The notes below the pieces were generated by a model that saw only the letters and a list, made by a program, of their open reading frames with translations, did not search any database and was not told the DNA's origin. From Proteromonas lacertae (Eukaryota > Sar > Bigyra > Opalinata > Proteromonadidae): 21,264 bases of DNA. The stretch is from NCBI GenBank assembly GCA_002245135.1, contig NGBS01000153.1, forward strand, positions 1-21,264. The letters run 5' to 3'. This document shows positions 10,327 to 19,694 of the stretch, piece after piece. How positions within the stretch are numbered: the stretch's first letter is position 1; each line of letters begins with the position of its first letter. Made by a program: the position numbers and the translations under genes.

Positions 10327-12256
10327 ATGGATTTTTTCATTGGACAACGTGTTGCAGATAAAGAAAATGTCAAAATAAAAGGCACTGTAATGTACATTGG
10401 TCCTGTTTGCATATCAAAGGATCAAGACCAATCATTCATAGGTGTTGAGTGGGATCTAGAAGGAAGAGGGAAGTATGATGGTTCAGTTACTGATTCTGAT
10501 GGAAATGTGATAAGATATTTCACATGTGGTGAGAAAATGGGTTCATTTGTCAAACCAAAGATGTTAGAAACTGGAAAGACATTGATTCAGGCATTACAAG
10601 ACAGATACTCCCAAGAGTATGAGGATGAAATGGGCGGAGTTGGTGAAGATATGTTTGTAGAGACTGAAAAGGGTAAATCGGTAGAGGTAAAACTAGTAGG
10701 AGGTAAAAAGATAATGTATTTATTCTATAATAATGATAATAATGTAATACTCTAGAGAATATCAAAAATTAGATCAAATTGTGGTAGCTTCAACTCCCAA
10801 TGAGTGTGTGAGTGAAATAGGTGATGAAAAAGTATTATCTGTAATGGCTAAGAATCTTAAAAGAGTAGATATTCATGAAAATCTGATTTGTAGTATGTAT
10901 TATTTGTATTATTTAAATTTATAGAATGGAATGATGTATTTAAAATTGGTCATGCTTTACCGAAATTGACATTTTTACAATTAGATTATAACTATCTATT
11001 GCCCTTAACTGAATCAGCCTTATCAACTTCATCATCATCAACAACAATAACAACTGAATCAAATATTCCACCAGCTCCTTCTACAACTGAAAGTGATGAA
11101 AGTAATAATACAAAAACATTACCAATGAAATCAATAATGGAAAATGCCTTTAATCACTTAACTGTATTAATATAAACATAATACAATTATAATAATATAA
11201 ATAGGATTTAATATTATCATATACCAAAGTATTATGGTGTGATATAGTAACAATTTCTCCTTATTTACCAAAATTAATGGAATTATATTTAGTAGGAAAT
11301 CATATAAAAGAATTATCTCCTGGAATCCCTGGAGGTGTATTTAGTCATTTACGAGTATTTGACTTATGTCATAATGATATTTATAAATGGAATAATTTCA
11401 ATGAAATAATCAAATTACCAAAATTAGAAGTATTATTATTTGGATATAATCCATTAGGAGATATTAATGAGTATATTATTAATATATATATATATATAGA
11501 GAATTACCAATTTTTACAACAGTAGAAACAGTAAATTGTCATAACAGTAATATAAGTAATTGGAATACAATTCAAGAACTGGTTAGAATATTCCCTAAAT
11601 TAAGAACTTTACGTTTAAAAGAAACTCCATTAACAAAAGATTTTTGTCCCGAGATATATCGTCGAGAAATAATCGCTCGAATTCCAACATTAACTAGGCT
11701 AAATGGAAGTGACATAAGACGAGTACATAGAATTGACAGTGAAAGATATTATTTACAGAGATGTATAACTGATATAATGGATGAAAACAACTTTAAAGAT
11801 TACAATGAATGGGTAAATTGTTCAGTTGAATTTAAGAATAATGTGATAAAGAATTATCCTCGATATGATGAATTGGTAAAGATACATGGTGAACCTATTC
11901 CATTTGCTACTCAGAAATCGACATCTCAAGAAATTTCTAAAATCAAAGTATCATTTGAAAGTCATATTGCCAGTAGTTGTACTCAAGAAAGAATAAGTAA
12001 AACTTTACCATTATCTATGAAGATAAAAGATTTAATGATGTTGGTTAAGAGATTATATAAAGTAGATGAAAAAGATCAAAAATTATATTTTAAGAATAAA
12101 GATGAGATGATGTTAAGTCCGATTGATGATGTGGAAAAGAATTTAGAATATTACGGAATGAGTGATGATGCAATGATAGTGATTGAAGGATATGATGAAG
12201 AATTAGAAAAGCAATTGGAAGAGAAGAAGAAATTGAATTTCAGGATGAATAAATAA
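10327..12256 (+). CDS. TBCE: Tubulin-folding cofactor E (CAP-Gly, LRR, ubiquitin-like)
   Basis: Five exons give 595 residues: 10327-10715, 10756-10892, 10925-11163, 11205-11470 and 11500-12256, with introns of 40, 32, 41 and 29 nt, all GTAT...TAG. Residues 19-80 are a CAP-Gly domain (IGVEWDLEGRGKYDGS, then GSFVKPKM), with GKYDG where microtubule-tip CAP-Gly proteins have GKNDG; human TBCE also departs here. Leucine-rich repeats follow (LTFLQLDYNYL, LMELYLVGNHIKEL, LRVFDLCHNDIYKW, LEVLLFGYNPLGD, LRTLRLKETPL), then the capping sequence IPTLTRLNGSDI. Residues about 490-580 form a ubiquitin-like domain ending AMIVIEGYDEELE. The family removes or assembles alpha-tubulin in the cytosolic tubulin-folding pathway together with cofactors B, C and D. 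A Ser/Thr-rich insert (near 11020-11115) interrupts the LRR region. The domain order matches the family and the length is a little above the roughly 527 of human TBCE. Confidence 0.93.
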
Positions 12257-12492
12257 TCACATGTTAATTATATTAATGTCTTGAGATATGAAATAATGAT
12301 TTACTCTTTGATAAATATTTATAATTCATAAGAATAGAAATCAATCATTTTTAATGAAATAAATATATTTAATAGACTTCTTTTGAATTAGTTATACAAA
12401 TATGTTAGATAAGAATGTTACATTATGAATAAACACTAAATTATAATAAAGAAATACAATAATAAAGAAATATAATAATGAAATAATAGTTT
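12257..12492. other. Convergent intergenic spacer
   Basis: 236 bp of AT-rich sequence lie between the stop of the cofactor E gene and the stop of the ABC transporter gene. Several AATAAA/AATAAT strings occur on both strands and would suit polyadenylation of both transcripts. Nothing else is visible. Confidence 0.5.
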
Positions 12493-15400
12493 TTATCTGT
12501 CAAGATATCTTACCTTCTTTAAAGCCAAGTATATACATATTATAACAATAACAATTTCTATCCATAAATATCCAATATTATTCCAATATTCACTGTATCT
12601 TATATCATACATATTACTAAAAAACTCGTGAATAGTTGTTATACTTCCATCACTGCTTGTAAATGATGGACAATTCGTTATATTAATAACAGATTTTTCA
12701 CAATCAAATTGATTAGCTGTAGAAGCTTGAATTCCAAATGCAAAAGGGTTAATCCAATAAATCCATTTCCAAGGTGCTTTTAAAGAAGGATAACGAAGTT
12801 GAAAACCACTACAAGCAAATAAAATACTACTACTACATCCCATAACAACACCAGCAACTTGCATAACTGGGAATGTATATGCAAACATTATACCACACAT
12901 CGTTGCAAATATCATCATTGAATAATTAACAACAAATTCTTTAAATACAGCTGATACTGTACTTTTCAAACCCATCATTCCATAAGAGAAACATATATAG
13001 CACCAAGCTACAAAGAATAAGAATAATATCTCTACTAGAACATAACCAATTAATTGTGCAATTGGATGATAAGTTCTCATCGCATCTTCACGATAAAACA
13101 CCATTCTTCTATCAATTAATATTGGAATTACACTTACTAAATTATTTGTAACTACTGTATTTATTCCAAATGATAATGCAGATAATCGACTTAACACATT
13201 TCCAGATGTTTCCATTGGTTGTTGGAAGTATAATATACCTGTAAATAATGACATTAATAGAAAATTTCTACATTTGGATGTATTATATTCTAATAATCTC
13301 CAATCAAATCGGAAATTTCTTTTACTTACTTCCCATATTTGTTTTGTTATTGAAACTGCATAGTCTTCTTTGAAATTTACTGCTGGAGAATTAGCTGTTT
13401 TTATATTCTCAAGGGTAATTTCTACTTTTTGATGTAAATCTGTTGTCAAATAATAATCACCAAATTTCACATTCTTTGTATTTCTTGTTCCAGCTCCAGT
13501 TACATCTAACATCCAACTAGCTGGATTTTGATCTTTACCAATTGGACTAACTCCATCGATCTTTTCCATATATTCTACTACCTTACTACCATTTTCACCA
13601 AGTGGACCAAAATATACTACTTTTCCACCTCTTTCTAATAGTAATACATCACTAAATAACTTGAATATTTCAAATGATGGTTGATGGATTGTACAAATTA
13701 TACTTCGACCACTTGATGTGATTCTTTGTAATACTTGACATACTAATAAAGCAGCTGAACTATCTAATCCAGTTGTTGGTTCATCTAAGAATAATATTGA
13801 CGGATTAGCTGCTAATTCGATTCCTACCATCACCAATTTTCTAACACCCATTGGCAAACCACTGTCTATTGGTCCAATCATCATATCTTTATATTCTTTT
13901 AATTCTAATAATTCAATCACTTCTTTTATATGACTGTAGATTGTTGCTTCACTTGGATGACCAGGATATCTTAATCTGGCACTGAACATCAATGCTTCCA
14001 TTACTGTCTCAGTTTCAGGTAATGTATCTTGTTGTTCTACATATCCACTTATCATACATAAATCTTTGGCTTTATATTCTTTTCCATTCAATAAGAATTT
14101 ACCTTCAATCTTTCCTTGTGTTTTTCTATTTGCTAATACATCTAATAATGTTGTTTTACCAGCTCCACTTGCTCCCATTAATGCTGTCATACTGTGACTT
14201 CTTACATAACCACTAACATCATTTAATAATACTTTATTAACTTTATTTTTACTTGTTGGATCTTTAATTTGTACTGTATATTTTACATGCTCAAATGAAA
14301 AATCTATTGATTTGAACTTCACTTCAGAAGCAGAAGATCTCATTGACATTTCACTTTGTCTTGTTATATCAACAGCTTTTACATCTTTTATATTAACACT
14401 TTTACTTGGTGGGAATGGATCATATACAATATAATGTAATACAATCATTTGTAACAATACAAATATAATATGTTCACAAATTAATATCAAGAAATATTGC
14501 CATTGTTCATTCTTATCTGTTGGGAAATCATATTCTTTTAAGTAAAGTATTCCATCTTCACCATAATCACTACTTGTAAATTCATTCACTGCTAAACCTT
14601 TAATCATATAACTTAATGGAGTAAAATAATAAAATTCTATTAACCAATCAGGAATTGTTTTACGAGTAATACCAAATCCATTAAATGAATTTAAGAAAAA
14701 ACCAATTATTGGAATAAAGGCTGATAATATTGCAATATTTTTGAATAAATACAGTAACACCAATTGAAGTGAAGTATAATTAACATAACCAATAAATAAG
14801 TAGCCCATACAAATCCAATAATGAACTCCATTATCACAAAGAGTTAATCCACTCATAAAATAGATTATACTACCAAACAGTAATGTTTCTATTAATTGAA
14901 TAGGATATTGGTTTATTGTAACACTTGTAACATAAGTTGGAACAGAAAATAAACCACTTTGGACTTGTTTATACATCACTGGTTTTGAAAAGAATAATCC
15001 AATAACTACAGAATTAGCAGTACTAACCAATGTCATTACAACAGTAGAAATTAAACCAGTTTTAGCTGTATAATCATCTTTCTTTATATCGAAAAATAAC
15101 CATCCAAATATTAAACCCATTATTATTTGTTGAATTATTCTTGCTATTAAAAAACCCTTATCCATAAATGTACATTTTCCTTGTCTTTTCATTAAGTACA
15201 TTAATTCATGCCAAAATGGCATTGGATGAGATTTGTTGAACATCGTTTCGTTATAATCATTCTTTGGAACTTCTGTTTTTTCGACTTTTTCATTCACACT
15301 TTCTAAATTCTTCTTCTTTAAATCACTCATTTCATATTTCTCTACTAAATATCGAGTTCTTAATGGAATTGCTTCATCTTTTCGATAAACTACTCTTGTT

Positions 15401-16449
15401 TCTTCTTTACCAACTTCACAAATAAATGCACCTAAATCTTTTCCTTCGATCATTTCATAACCAATTGAATTGAAATAAGGTAATATTCCATCACATGCAC
15501 CAGCATATATAATTTGACCTTCACTCAATATTATTATATTATCAAATAATGCAATTACCTCTGGATCTGGTTGTAATAAGTGACATACTAAGATTCCTTC
15601 AAATATTTTTGTCCATTGATTTAAGAATTTACAAATATCAAATGTTACTGCACTATCTAAACCAGTACTGATTTTATCTAATAATAATACTCGACTTGGA
15701 CCTAATAAAGATTCACCCAAACTCACTCTCTTCATTTCACCACCACTACAACCACGATGAACTGCATCTCCAACTATCGTATCTTTACATGTACCTAATC
15801 CTAATAATTTCAAGAACAAATCACTTCGAATATTTATATCATCTTCTATCATTGAATGGCCTTTACTTTTCATTTCACCTTTACCATTCAAACAACCTAC
15901 TGCGAAATCAAATGTATCTTTGACAGATAATAAAGGTAAATGAATATCTAATTGTCCACAGAAACTTGAATAATGTGACCAATTCAATTCTTTCAATTTT
16001 TTACCATTACATGTAATTGAACCAGTTATTTGGCTTTCTGGTAAGGTATTTGCTAATAATTTTAGCACTGTAGAACTACCACATGACGGAGGACCCATTA
16101 CTAATGTTGAAGTACCAGGCTTGAATCTAAATGTGATATTCTTAACTACTGGACGATTTTCATATATATCACAAGGGAATGCATTACGAATTTCATTATA
16201 GAAACCTTGGAGTATGTTAATCACACCATGTTCTTCACTTTTCAGTTGTTTGGCTGTATAATTCACTCCTTTCATAGCAATATCCACTGGAGGTAAATCA
16301 GGTAAAATAGATTTCACTTGTTTAGCATAATACTCATATCCACTTTCTAATGCTTCATTAGCTGAAGATAAACTGACTATTTTCACTGGTAGTTCTTCTT
16401 TGCTAAGATCTTTCACTGTTTCTGGGATGATTATACTGTTTTTATTCAT
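12493..16449 (-). CDS. Full-size ABCG (PDR-type) ABC transporter
   Basis: An intronless 1318-residue frame from the ATG at 16449. The frame stays open a little upstream but only non-ATG codons lie there. The layout is NBD-TMD-NBD-TMD, the reverse order that marks ABCG/PDR pumps. NBD1 has a degenerate Walker A (GPPSCGSST, residues 119-127, Lys replaced by Ser), an intact signature (GCSGGEMKR, near 234) and Walker B LLLDKISTGLD with Lys at the catalytic Glu position (259). NBD2 has a canonical Walker A (GASGAGKTT, 759-767), a divergent signature (LPMGVRKLVMVGIEL), Walker B FLDEPTTGLD (889-890) and the switch His in TIHQPS (922). TMD1 spans about 430-680 and TMD2 about 1050-1318, six helices each. 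The family exports hydrophobic compounds or lipids across the plasma membrane; the substrate cannot be read from sequence. The protein is a little short for the family because the N-terminus is compact. Confidence 0.93.
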   Translation of the reverse strand: MNKNSIIIPETVKDLSKEELPVKIVSLSSANEALESGYEYYAKQVKSILPDLPPVDIAMKGVNYTAKQLKSEEHGVINILQGFYNEIRNAFPCDIYENRPVVKNITFRFKPGTSTLVMGPPSCGSSTVLKLLANTLPESQITGSITCNGKKLKELNWSHYSSFCGQLDIHLPLLSVKDTFDFAVGCLNGKGEMKSKGHSMIEDDINIRSDLFLKLLGLGTCKDTIVGDAVHRGCSGGEMKRVSLGESLLGPSRVLLLDKISTGLDSAVTFDICKFLNQWTKIFEGILVCHLLQPDPEVIALFDNIIILSEGQIIYAGACDGILPYFNSIGYEMIEGKDLGAFICEVGKEETRVVYRKDEAIPLRTRYLVEKYEMSDLKKKNLESVNEKVEKTEVPKNDYNETMFNKSHPMPFWHELMYLMKRQGKCTFMDKGFLIARIIQQIIMGLIFGWLFFDIKKDDYTAKTGLISTVVMTLVSTANSVVIGLFFSKPVMYKQVQSGLFSVPTYVTSVTINQYPIQLIETLLFGSIIYFMSGLTLCDNGVHYWICMGYLFIGYVNYTSLQLVLLYLFKNIAILSAFIPIIGFFLNSFNGFGITRKTIPDWLIEFYYFTPLSYMIKGLAVNEFTSSDYGEDGILYLKEYDFPTDKNEQWQYFLILICEHIIFVLLQMIVLHYIVYDPFPPSKSVNIKDVKAVDITRQSEMSMRSSASEVKFKSIDFSFEHVKYTVQIKDPTSKNKVNKVLLNDVSGYVRSHSMTALMGASGAGKTTLLDVLANRKTQGKIEGKFLLNGKEYKAKDLCMISGYVEQQDTLPETETVMEALMFSARLRYPGHPSEATIYSHIKEVIELLELKEYKDMMIGPIDSGLPMGVRKLVMVGIELAANPSILFLDEPTTGLDSSAALLVCQVLQRITSSGRSIICTIHQPSFEIFKLFSDVLLLERGGKVVYFGPLGENGSKVVEYMEKIDGVSPIGKDQNPASWMLDVTGAGTRNTKNVKFGDYYLTTDLHQKVEITLENIKTANSPAVNFKEDYAVSITKQIWEVSKRNFRFDWRLLEYNTSKCRNFLLMSLFTGILYFQQPMETSGNVLSRLSALSFGINTVVTNNLVSVIPILIDRRMVFYREDAMRTYHPIAQLIGYVLVEILFLFFVAWCYICFSYGMMGLKSTVSAVFKEFVVNYSMMIFATMCGIMFAYTFPVMQVAGVVMGCSSSILFACSGFQLRYPSLKAPWKWIYWINPFAFGIQASTANQFDCEKSVINITNCPSFTSSDGSITTIHEFFSNMYDIRYSEYWNNIGYLWIEIVIVIICIYLALKKVRYLDR

Positions 16450-17047
16450 GTTTAGATGATACAACAGGGGTTGTTTAATAAACACTTTCTTAGCACTAGC
16501 CGTTTCACTGTTTTACCAACAACACTGGTTGTTCCTTTGCATATTCATTACATTTTTGCTCAACCAACTCTACATTATCACAATAAGAGATGATTTATAT
16601 TTTTATGATTAACAACAATATTCTCACTTCTATAATTGACAATTATCATATTTTATAACACTATACTCACTGCTTTACTCTAAATATACAAAGGCTCACC
16701 ATTTAATCTAATTATTAATAACATTTATATTTATGATTATATACTATCACATATTTTAATAAAAATTAACTCATTAAATTTGCTTGTTGTTTTTAAAAAA
16801 TGAAATTTAAATGATGAAGGTTTACGGAAATATTTTCAATAAATACACCAGTTTAAAGTTTATTTTAAAAACATAAAATTTAAATGAAATCAAAATCTAA
16901 TGAAACATTCTATTTGTATCTAATACTTAATATAACTCATGACACTGAATTATTAAGATTGTGATTTGTTAATAAAGAGTGATATGATATTAGGTCTTTA
17001 AATATTTAGTAGAAAATTATATTCAAATCAATAATTTTAAATTCACT
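16450..17047. other. AT-rich intergenic region upstream of the ABC transporter
   Basis: About 600 bp without a supported gene. It should contain the promoter of the leftward transporter. The sequence is very AT-rich with many homopolymer runs and no open frame of note. The part just upstream of the start (16450-16580) is less AT-rich and has two ACAACA(C/G) clusters, possibly the 5' UTR. I see no RNA gene here. Confidence 0.5.
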
Positions 17048-17048
17048 C

Positions 17049-17089
<41 letters not shown>

Positions 17090-17090
17090 C
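17048..17090. repeat. (CAA)14 microsatellite
   Basis: 43 bp of perfect CAA trinucleotide repeat, with no open frame making use of it. It stands in intergenic DNA about 110 bp before the GC-rich repeat block at the edge of the virus-like element. Confidence 0.97.
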
Positions 17091-17198
17091 GCTAACTTTT
17101 ATAAAAAAACTACATTCATTACTTTATATATTTACTTGAATATAATTAGCATAAATAGACAAATTTAGTTGTATACATAATAATAGTAAATAAAGGTT

Positions 17199-17283
17199 CT
17201 GGCACACCGAGCCGTATGACTCGGGCTCCTGGCACACCAAACCAAACTTTTTAAAAATACGTGACCTATGTCATATTAGGTCA
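17199..17283. repeat. GC-rich repeat block with nested inverted repeats
   Basis: CTGGCACACC occurs at 17199-17208 and again at 17229-17238, 30 bp apart. Between the copies, GAGCC (17209-17213) can pair with GGCTC (17224-17228), and CCGAG (17207-17211) can instead pair with CTCGG (17220-17224), giving two competing hairpins. A further inverted repeat follows, TGACCTA (17262-17268) with TAGGTCA (17277-17283). The block is strikingly GC-rich for this genome. It may be the tip of the virus-like element's terminal repeat, or part of another dispersed repeat. Confidence 0.7.
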
Positions 17284-17437
17284 TAATTTATTTTAGTAAT
17301 TTTCTAAAAAATTCTAATATAATTTTCTTAGAATTTTCTTTATTTTATTCTTTTTGATTTTCTTGTTTCTTTTGATTGAATGTAATTAGTTAGAATTGTT
17401 TTAATTGTTTTCTTAATTATATTTTTCGAAAAAAAAA

Positions 17438-17491
17438 AAGGGAGGAGACTCCTATCTTCATTGGGGATTGAAGATAGGAGTCTCCTCCCTT
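17438..17491. terminator. Perfect 23-bp hairpin downstream of the 308-residue gene
   Basis: The arms at 17438-17460 and 17469-17491 are exact reverse complements and are separated by an 8-base loop (TTGGGGAT). Each arm also contains the near-palindrome GGAGACTCC / GGAGTCTCC. The hairpin lies 87 bp past the stop of the leftward 308-residue gene, where a transcript from that gene would end. Mimivirus and its virophages use 3' hairpins for transcript ending and polyadenylation, so a similar role is possible. A structural role at the element's end is the alternative. Confidence 0.6.
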
Positions 17492-17578
17492 AAAAAGAAG
17501 AACATTATGATCAAACTTATATAATAAATAAAAAAAAATAAACATCAATTCAATAAGATAACAATAATAATAATAATA

Positions 17579-18505
17579 TTAATCATCTTCGTCGTCACTA
17601 ATTATAATTAGCTCATGATAAACCTTTTCTTCTTTCTTCATTCTCTCTTCTTCTTCTAATTTTCGTTTTTTACTCACTTGTAAATCTCTTGTGAAGAAAT
17701 GGATTCTCTTTTTCTTTTGATTAATATTATCAATTGGAAATTTAATATTATATACAATATTATCAGGATAAATACTTGCTACTACTGATTCCATATCACC
17801 AAAACCTATAAAAAATAAAGAATTATCTAATTCAACGTCATTATTATTTTTTCTTATATCACCTCCAAAATATCCTGTATAACCTGTTAAATATCCATCT
17901 ATACTATCTCCAACTAAATCGAATTCGTTTCTAATAGGATTTAATTTTATGTTCATATTTCCAAATGAACGAATGAATTTGTCTTTTTGATATATAGTTC
18001 TAGTATTAAAGGATTCCATAATTTTATTACTATAATCTATAATTAATCTTGCATCTCTAATAGATTCTGATTTTGCTGATTTTCTTATAGGATTAAATGC
18101 AATTCTATTTAAATCATTTGTATTATAATAGAGATAATTGTTTCTATATATTACATTTGTAATGTTGTATAAATATTCCAGCATTCTGAACAATCTATTA
18201 AATACAATTTTCTCCATTTTAAATGAACAAACATAGTTGACAAAATAGTTCAATACTGAAAACATGTGTATATTATTACATGAATTTGAATCATTAATCA
18301 TATTAATTAATAATTTGGATAAAAATTTGATATACACTTTAATATAAGTTGCATCATATAGGAAACTTGATAAATCTACACCAATATAATTTATTATGTA
18401 TATTAAATCTAATTTAAGTAAATTGAATGATAAATATATTAAATCCTGATATGTATGAGTATCTGAACATGTTCTAATGCAAGCACTTCTTCTTGTTCTT
18501 GCCAT
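17579..18505 (-). CDS. Virus-like element gene, 308-residue orphan with basic patch and SUMO-interaction-like tail
   Basis: A clean 308-residue frame starting MARTRRSAC and ending TAA. I do not recognise the fold. The N-terminal 120 residues are rich in Leu, Ile, Tyr and Asn with helical spacing and four Cys. The middle, near residues 145-250, is mixed alpha/beta and Gly/Asp-rich. The C-terminus has a basic patch KKRK (279-282) in a charged helix, resembling a nuclear localisation signal. The last eleven residues, ELIIISDDEDD, have the hydrophobic core followed by acidic residues that marks a SUMO-interaction motif. These two motifs suggest a protein acting in the host nucleus, but that is inference. 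There is no transmembrane segment or signal peptide. Confidence 0.75.
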   Translation of the reverse strand: MARTRRSACIRTCSDTHTYQDLIYLSFNLLKLDLIYIINYIGVDLSSFLYDATYIKVYIKFLSKLLINMINDSNSCNNIHMFSVLNYFVNYVCSFKMEKIVFNRLFRMLEYLYNITNVIYRNNYLYYNTNDLNRIAFNPIRKSAKSESIRDARLIIDYSNKIMESFNTRTIYQKDKFIRSFGNMNIKLNPIRNEFDLVGDSIDGYLTGYTGYFGGDIRKNNNDVELDNSLFFIGFGDMESVVASIYPDNIVYNIKFPIDNINQKKKRIHFFTRDLQVSKKRKLEEEERMKKEEKVYHELIIISDDEDD

Positions 18506-18727
18506 TTCTTGCTATATAATATTAAAAAATCAAATAAAATAATAAAATATAACGTAAAATGGTTATTTAATTTTTGTTATTTTTTAATAACCCAAATTTT
18601 TAAAAAACTTTAAATAGCAATATATAAACAATTTAACAACAAATTAATAACATATATTTAAATAGTTTGTTTATATCTACCTATCTTTGAGTTTATATTT
18701 GGTTTGCTTTTCAAAATGTCATTAATT
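18506..18727. other. Spacer between two leftward viral genes
   Basis: 222 bp, very AT-rich, holding the promoter of the 308-residue gene and the 3' end of the 68-residue gene. TATATAA-like strings occur near 18620-18630, and TTTTTAAAA-like strings recur here and near 18950. No gene is supported. Confidence 0.45.
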
Positions 18728-18934
18728 TCAATCTGACTTTTTAAAATTGTTGATTGTTTCTTCATGAGCAAGACCTCTCTCTATAATCTCATTCATATTG
18801 ACTCTCATATCTGACAGCTCTTGTGAATTAGGTAAGCAATTGTGAGATTTCATATATTTCCACAATGCCATAGCTATAATATAGAGAATAAAGACTAAGA
18901 CGCTTAGAAATATGTTAAAATAATCGTTTTCCAT
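18728..18934 (-). CDS. Virus-like element gene, 68-residue single-pass membrane protein
   Basis: A short frame with a good ATG and TGA stop. Residues 6-26 (FNIFLSVLVFILYIIAMALW) are a single hydrophobic segment of membrane-spanning length. A basic residue pair and a soluble acidic tail with Asn-Met-Asn-Glu helix character follow. Small one-helix proteins of this type are common in Polinton-like viruses and virophages, and some are thought to be virion membrane or entry factors. Nothing in the sequence fixes the role. It lies in the same orientation as its two neighbours. Confidence 0.65.
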   Translation of the reverse strand: MENDYFNIFLSVLVFILYIIAMALWKYMKSHNCLPNSQELSDMRVNMNEIIERGLAHEETINNFKKSD

Positions 18935-19248
18935 TCAAAACAGAGTTTTTTAAAAAGTAATTGAACAATTTAATTTAAAAAATTGAACAAAAAAACAAAA
19001 TAAAACTATAAAAGACATATTAATACATATAACCATTATTCAAACTATCATTGAATAGATTGTTGTAACTCATATAACATTCATCACGTGCGATATCATT
19101 AATGCTATCAAGAGATAGATTGCTATTACTATTACTTTCTCTATTATTTAGAGAATAAAGCGTATTATAATTACTATTTATTACTTTGATGTGTTTTTAA
19201 TAAGTGTCTCAGATGGGATTATCTTCTTGACTTGTTCATTTAGATTAA
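18935..19248. other. Spacer inside the virus-like element
   Basis: 314 bp between two leftward genes. The 18935-19015 part is almost pure A/T, with the string AATTGAACAA occurring twice. The 19017-19180 part has leftward coding-like composition (Asn/Ser-rich) but no start of its own, so no gene is called. Confidence 0.4.
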
Positions 19249-19656
19249 TTATCTTCTTAATTGTTGTTGAATATTTTGTTGGTTTTCTATAATCCTTTTT
19301 TGACCCATAGTCCTCTTCTCTTTGTTATTAAAACTTCTTATGAATGATGATGATGAGAATGGAGGTAAATTGTTCTCATCTATTGCGAATTCTTTACTTA
19401 AGTCTCTAAACCATAAGCCTTTTTTAAGCCTTTCTTCTACATCGCATTGATACTCTGGATCAATGTACTGTAGTATATATCTAATTTCGTTGTATGTGAG
19501 TTCAGACTTCATACCAGAGATGTAATTATAAAGTTTAGTTCGAGTGGGAGATCTAATTTTACCATCATTTCTGAAACATCGCATTAATATATGCTTATCT
19601 AAGTTATTCAAACATAGATTAACCTTTTTAGATTGCTTAGAATTTTCTACGCTCAT
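19249..19656 (-). CDS. Virus-like element gene, 135-residue orphan
   Basis: The frame is read from the ATG at 19656 (MSVENSKQSKK); the upstream codons in frame contain no ATG. The protein is basic and probably mostly helical, with a central ordered region (LTYNEIRYILQYIDPEYQ, residues about 57-74) and a Ser-rich then Gln/Asn/Arg-rich tail (QQNIQQQLRR). There is no membrane segment. I recognise no family. Its place next to the capsid genes and divergent from them leaves a structural or DNA-binding role open. Confidence 0.65.
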   Translation of the reverse strand: MSVENSKQSKKVNLCLNNLDKHILMRCFRNDGKIRSPTRTKLYNYISGMKSELTYNEIRYILQYIDPEYQCDVEERLKKGLWFRDLSKEFAIDENNLPPFSSSSFIRSFNNKEKRTMGQKRIIENQQNIQQQLRR

Positions 19657-19694
19657 TGTATAAACAGAAATTAAAAATATTAAATTGTGCAAAA

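Noticed and set aside
16450-16485. Extension of the ABC transporter frame upstream of 16449
   Set aside because: The frame is open but has no ATG; the apparent start there is GTG, which a nuclear gene would not use. The first ATG is at 16449.
17199-17240. A tRNA gene in the GC-rich block
   Set aside because: The hairpins do not form a cloverleaf: no acceptor stem pairing, no TTCRANY-type loop, and the direct repeats do not fit.
17048-17240. CRISPR-like array
   Set aside because: There is one microsatellite and only two copies of a 10-mer. Nothing resembles repeat-spacer units, and the DNA is eukaryotic.
19017-19180. Leftward Asn/Ser-rich open stretch in the viral spacer
   Set aside because: It has no start codon of its own and is short, so it is noted as spacer only.
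19218-19258. Direct repeat of ATTATCTTCTT at the end of the 135-residue gene
   Set aside because: Two 11-mers in AT-rich DNA, one of them inside coding sequence, are not strong enough to call.
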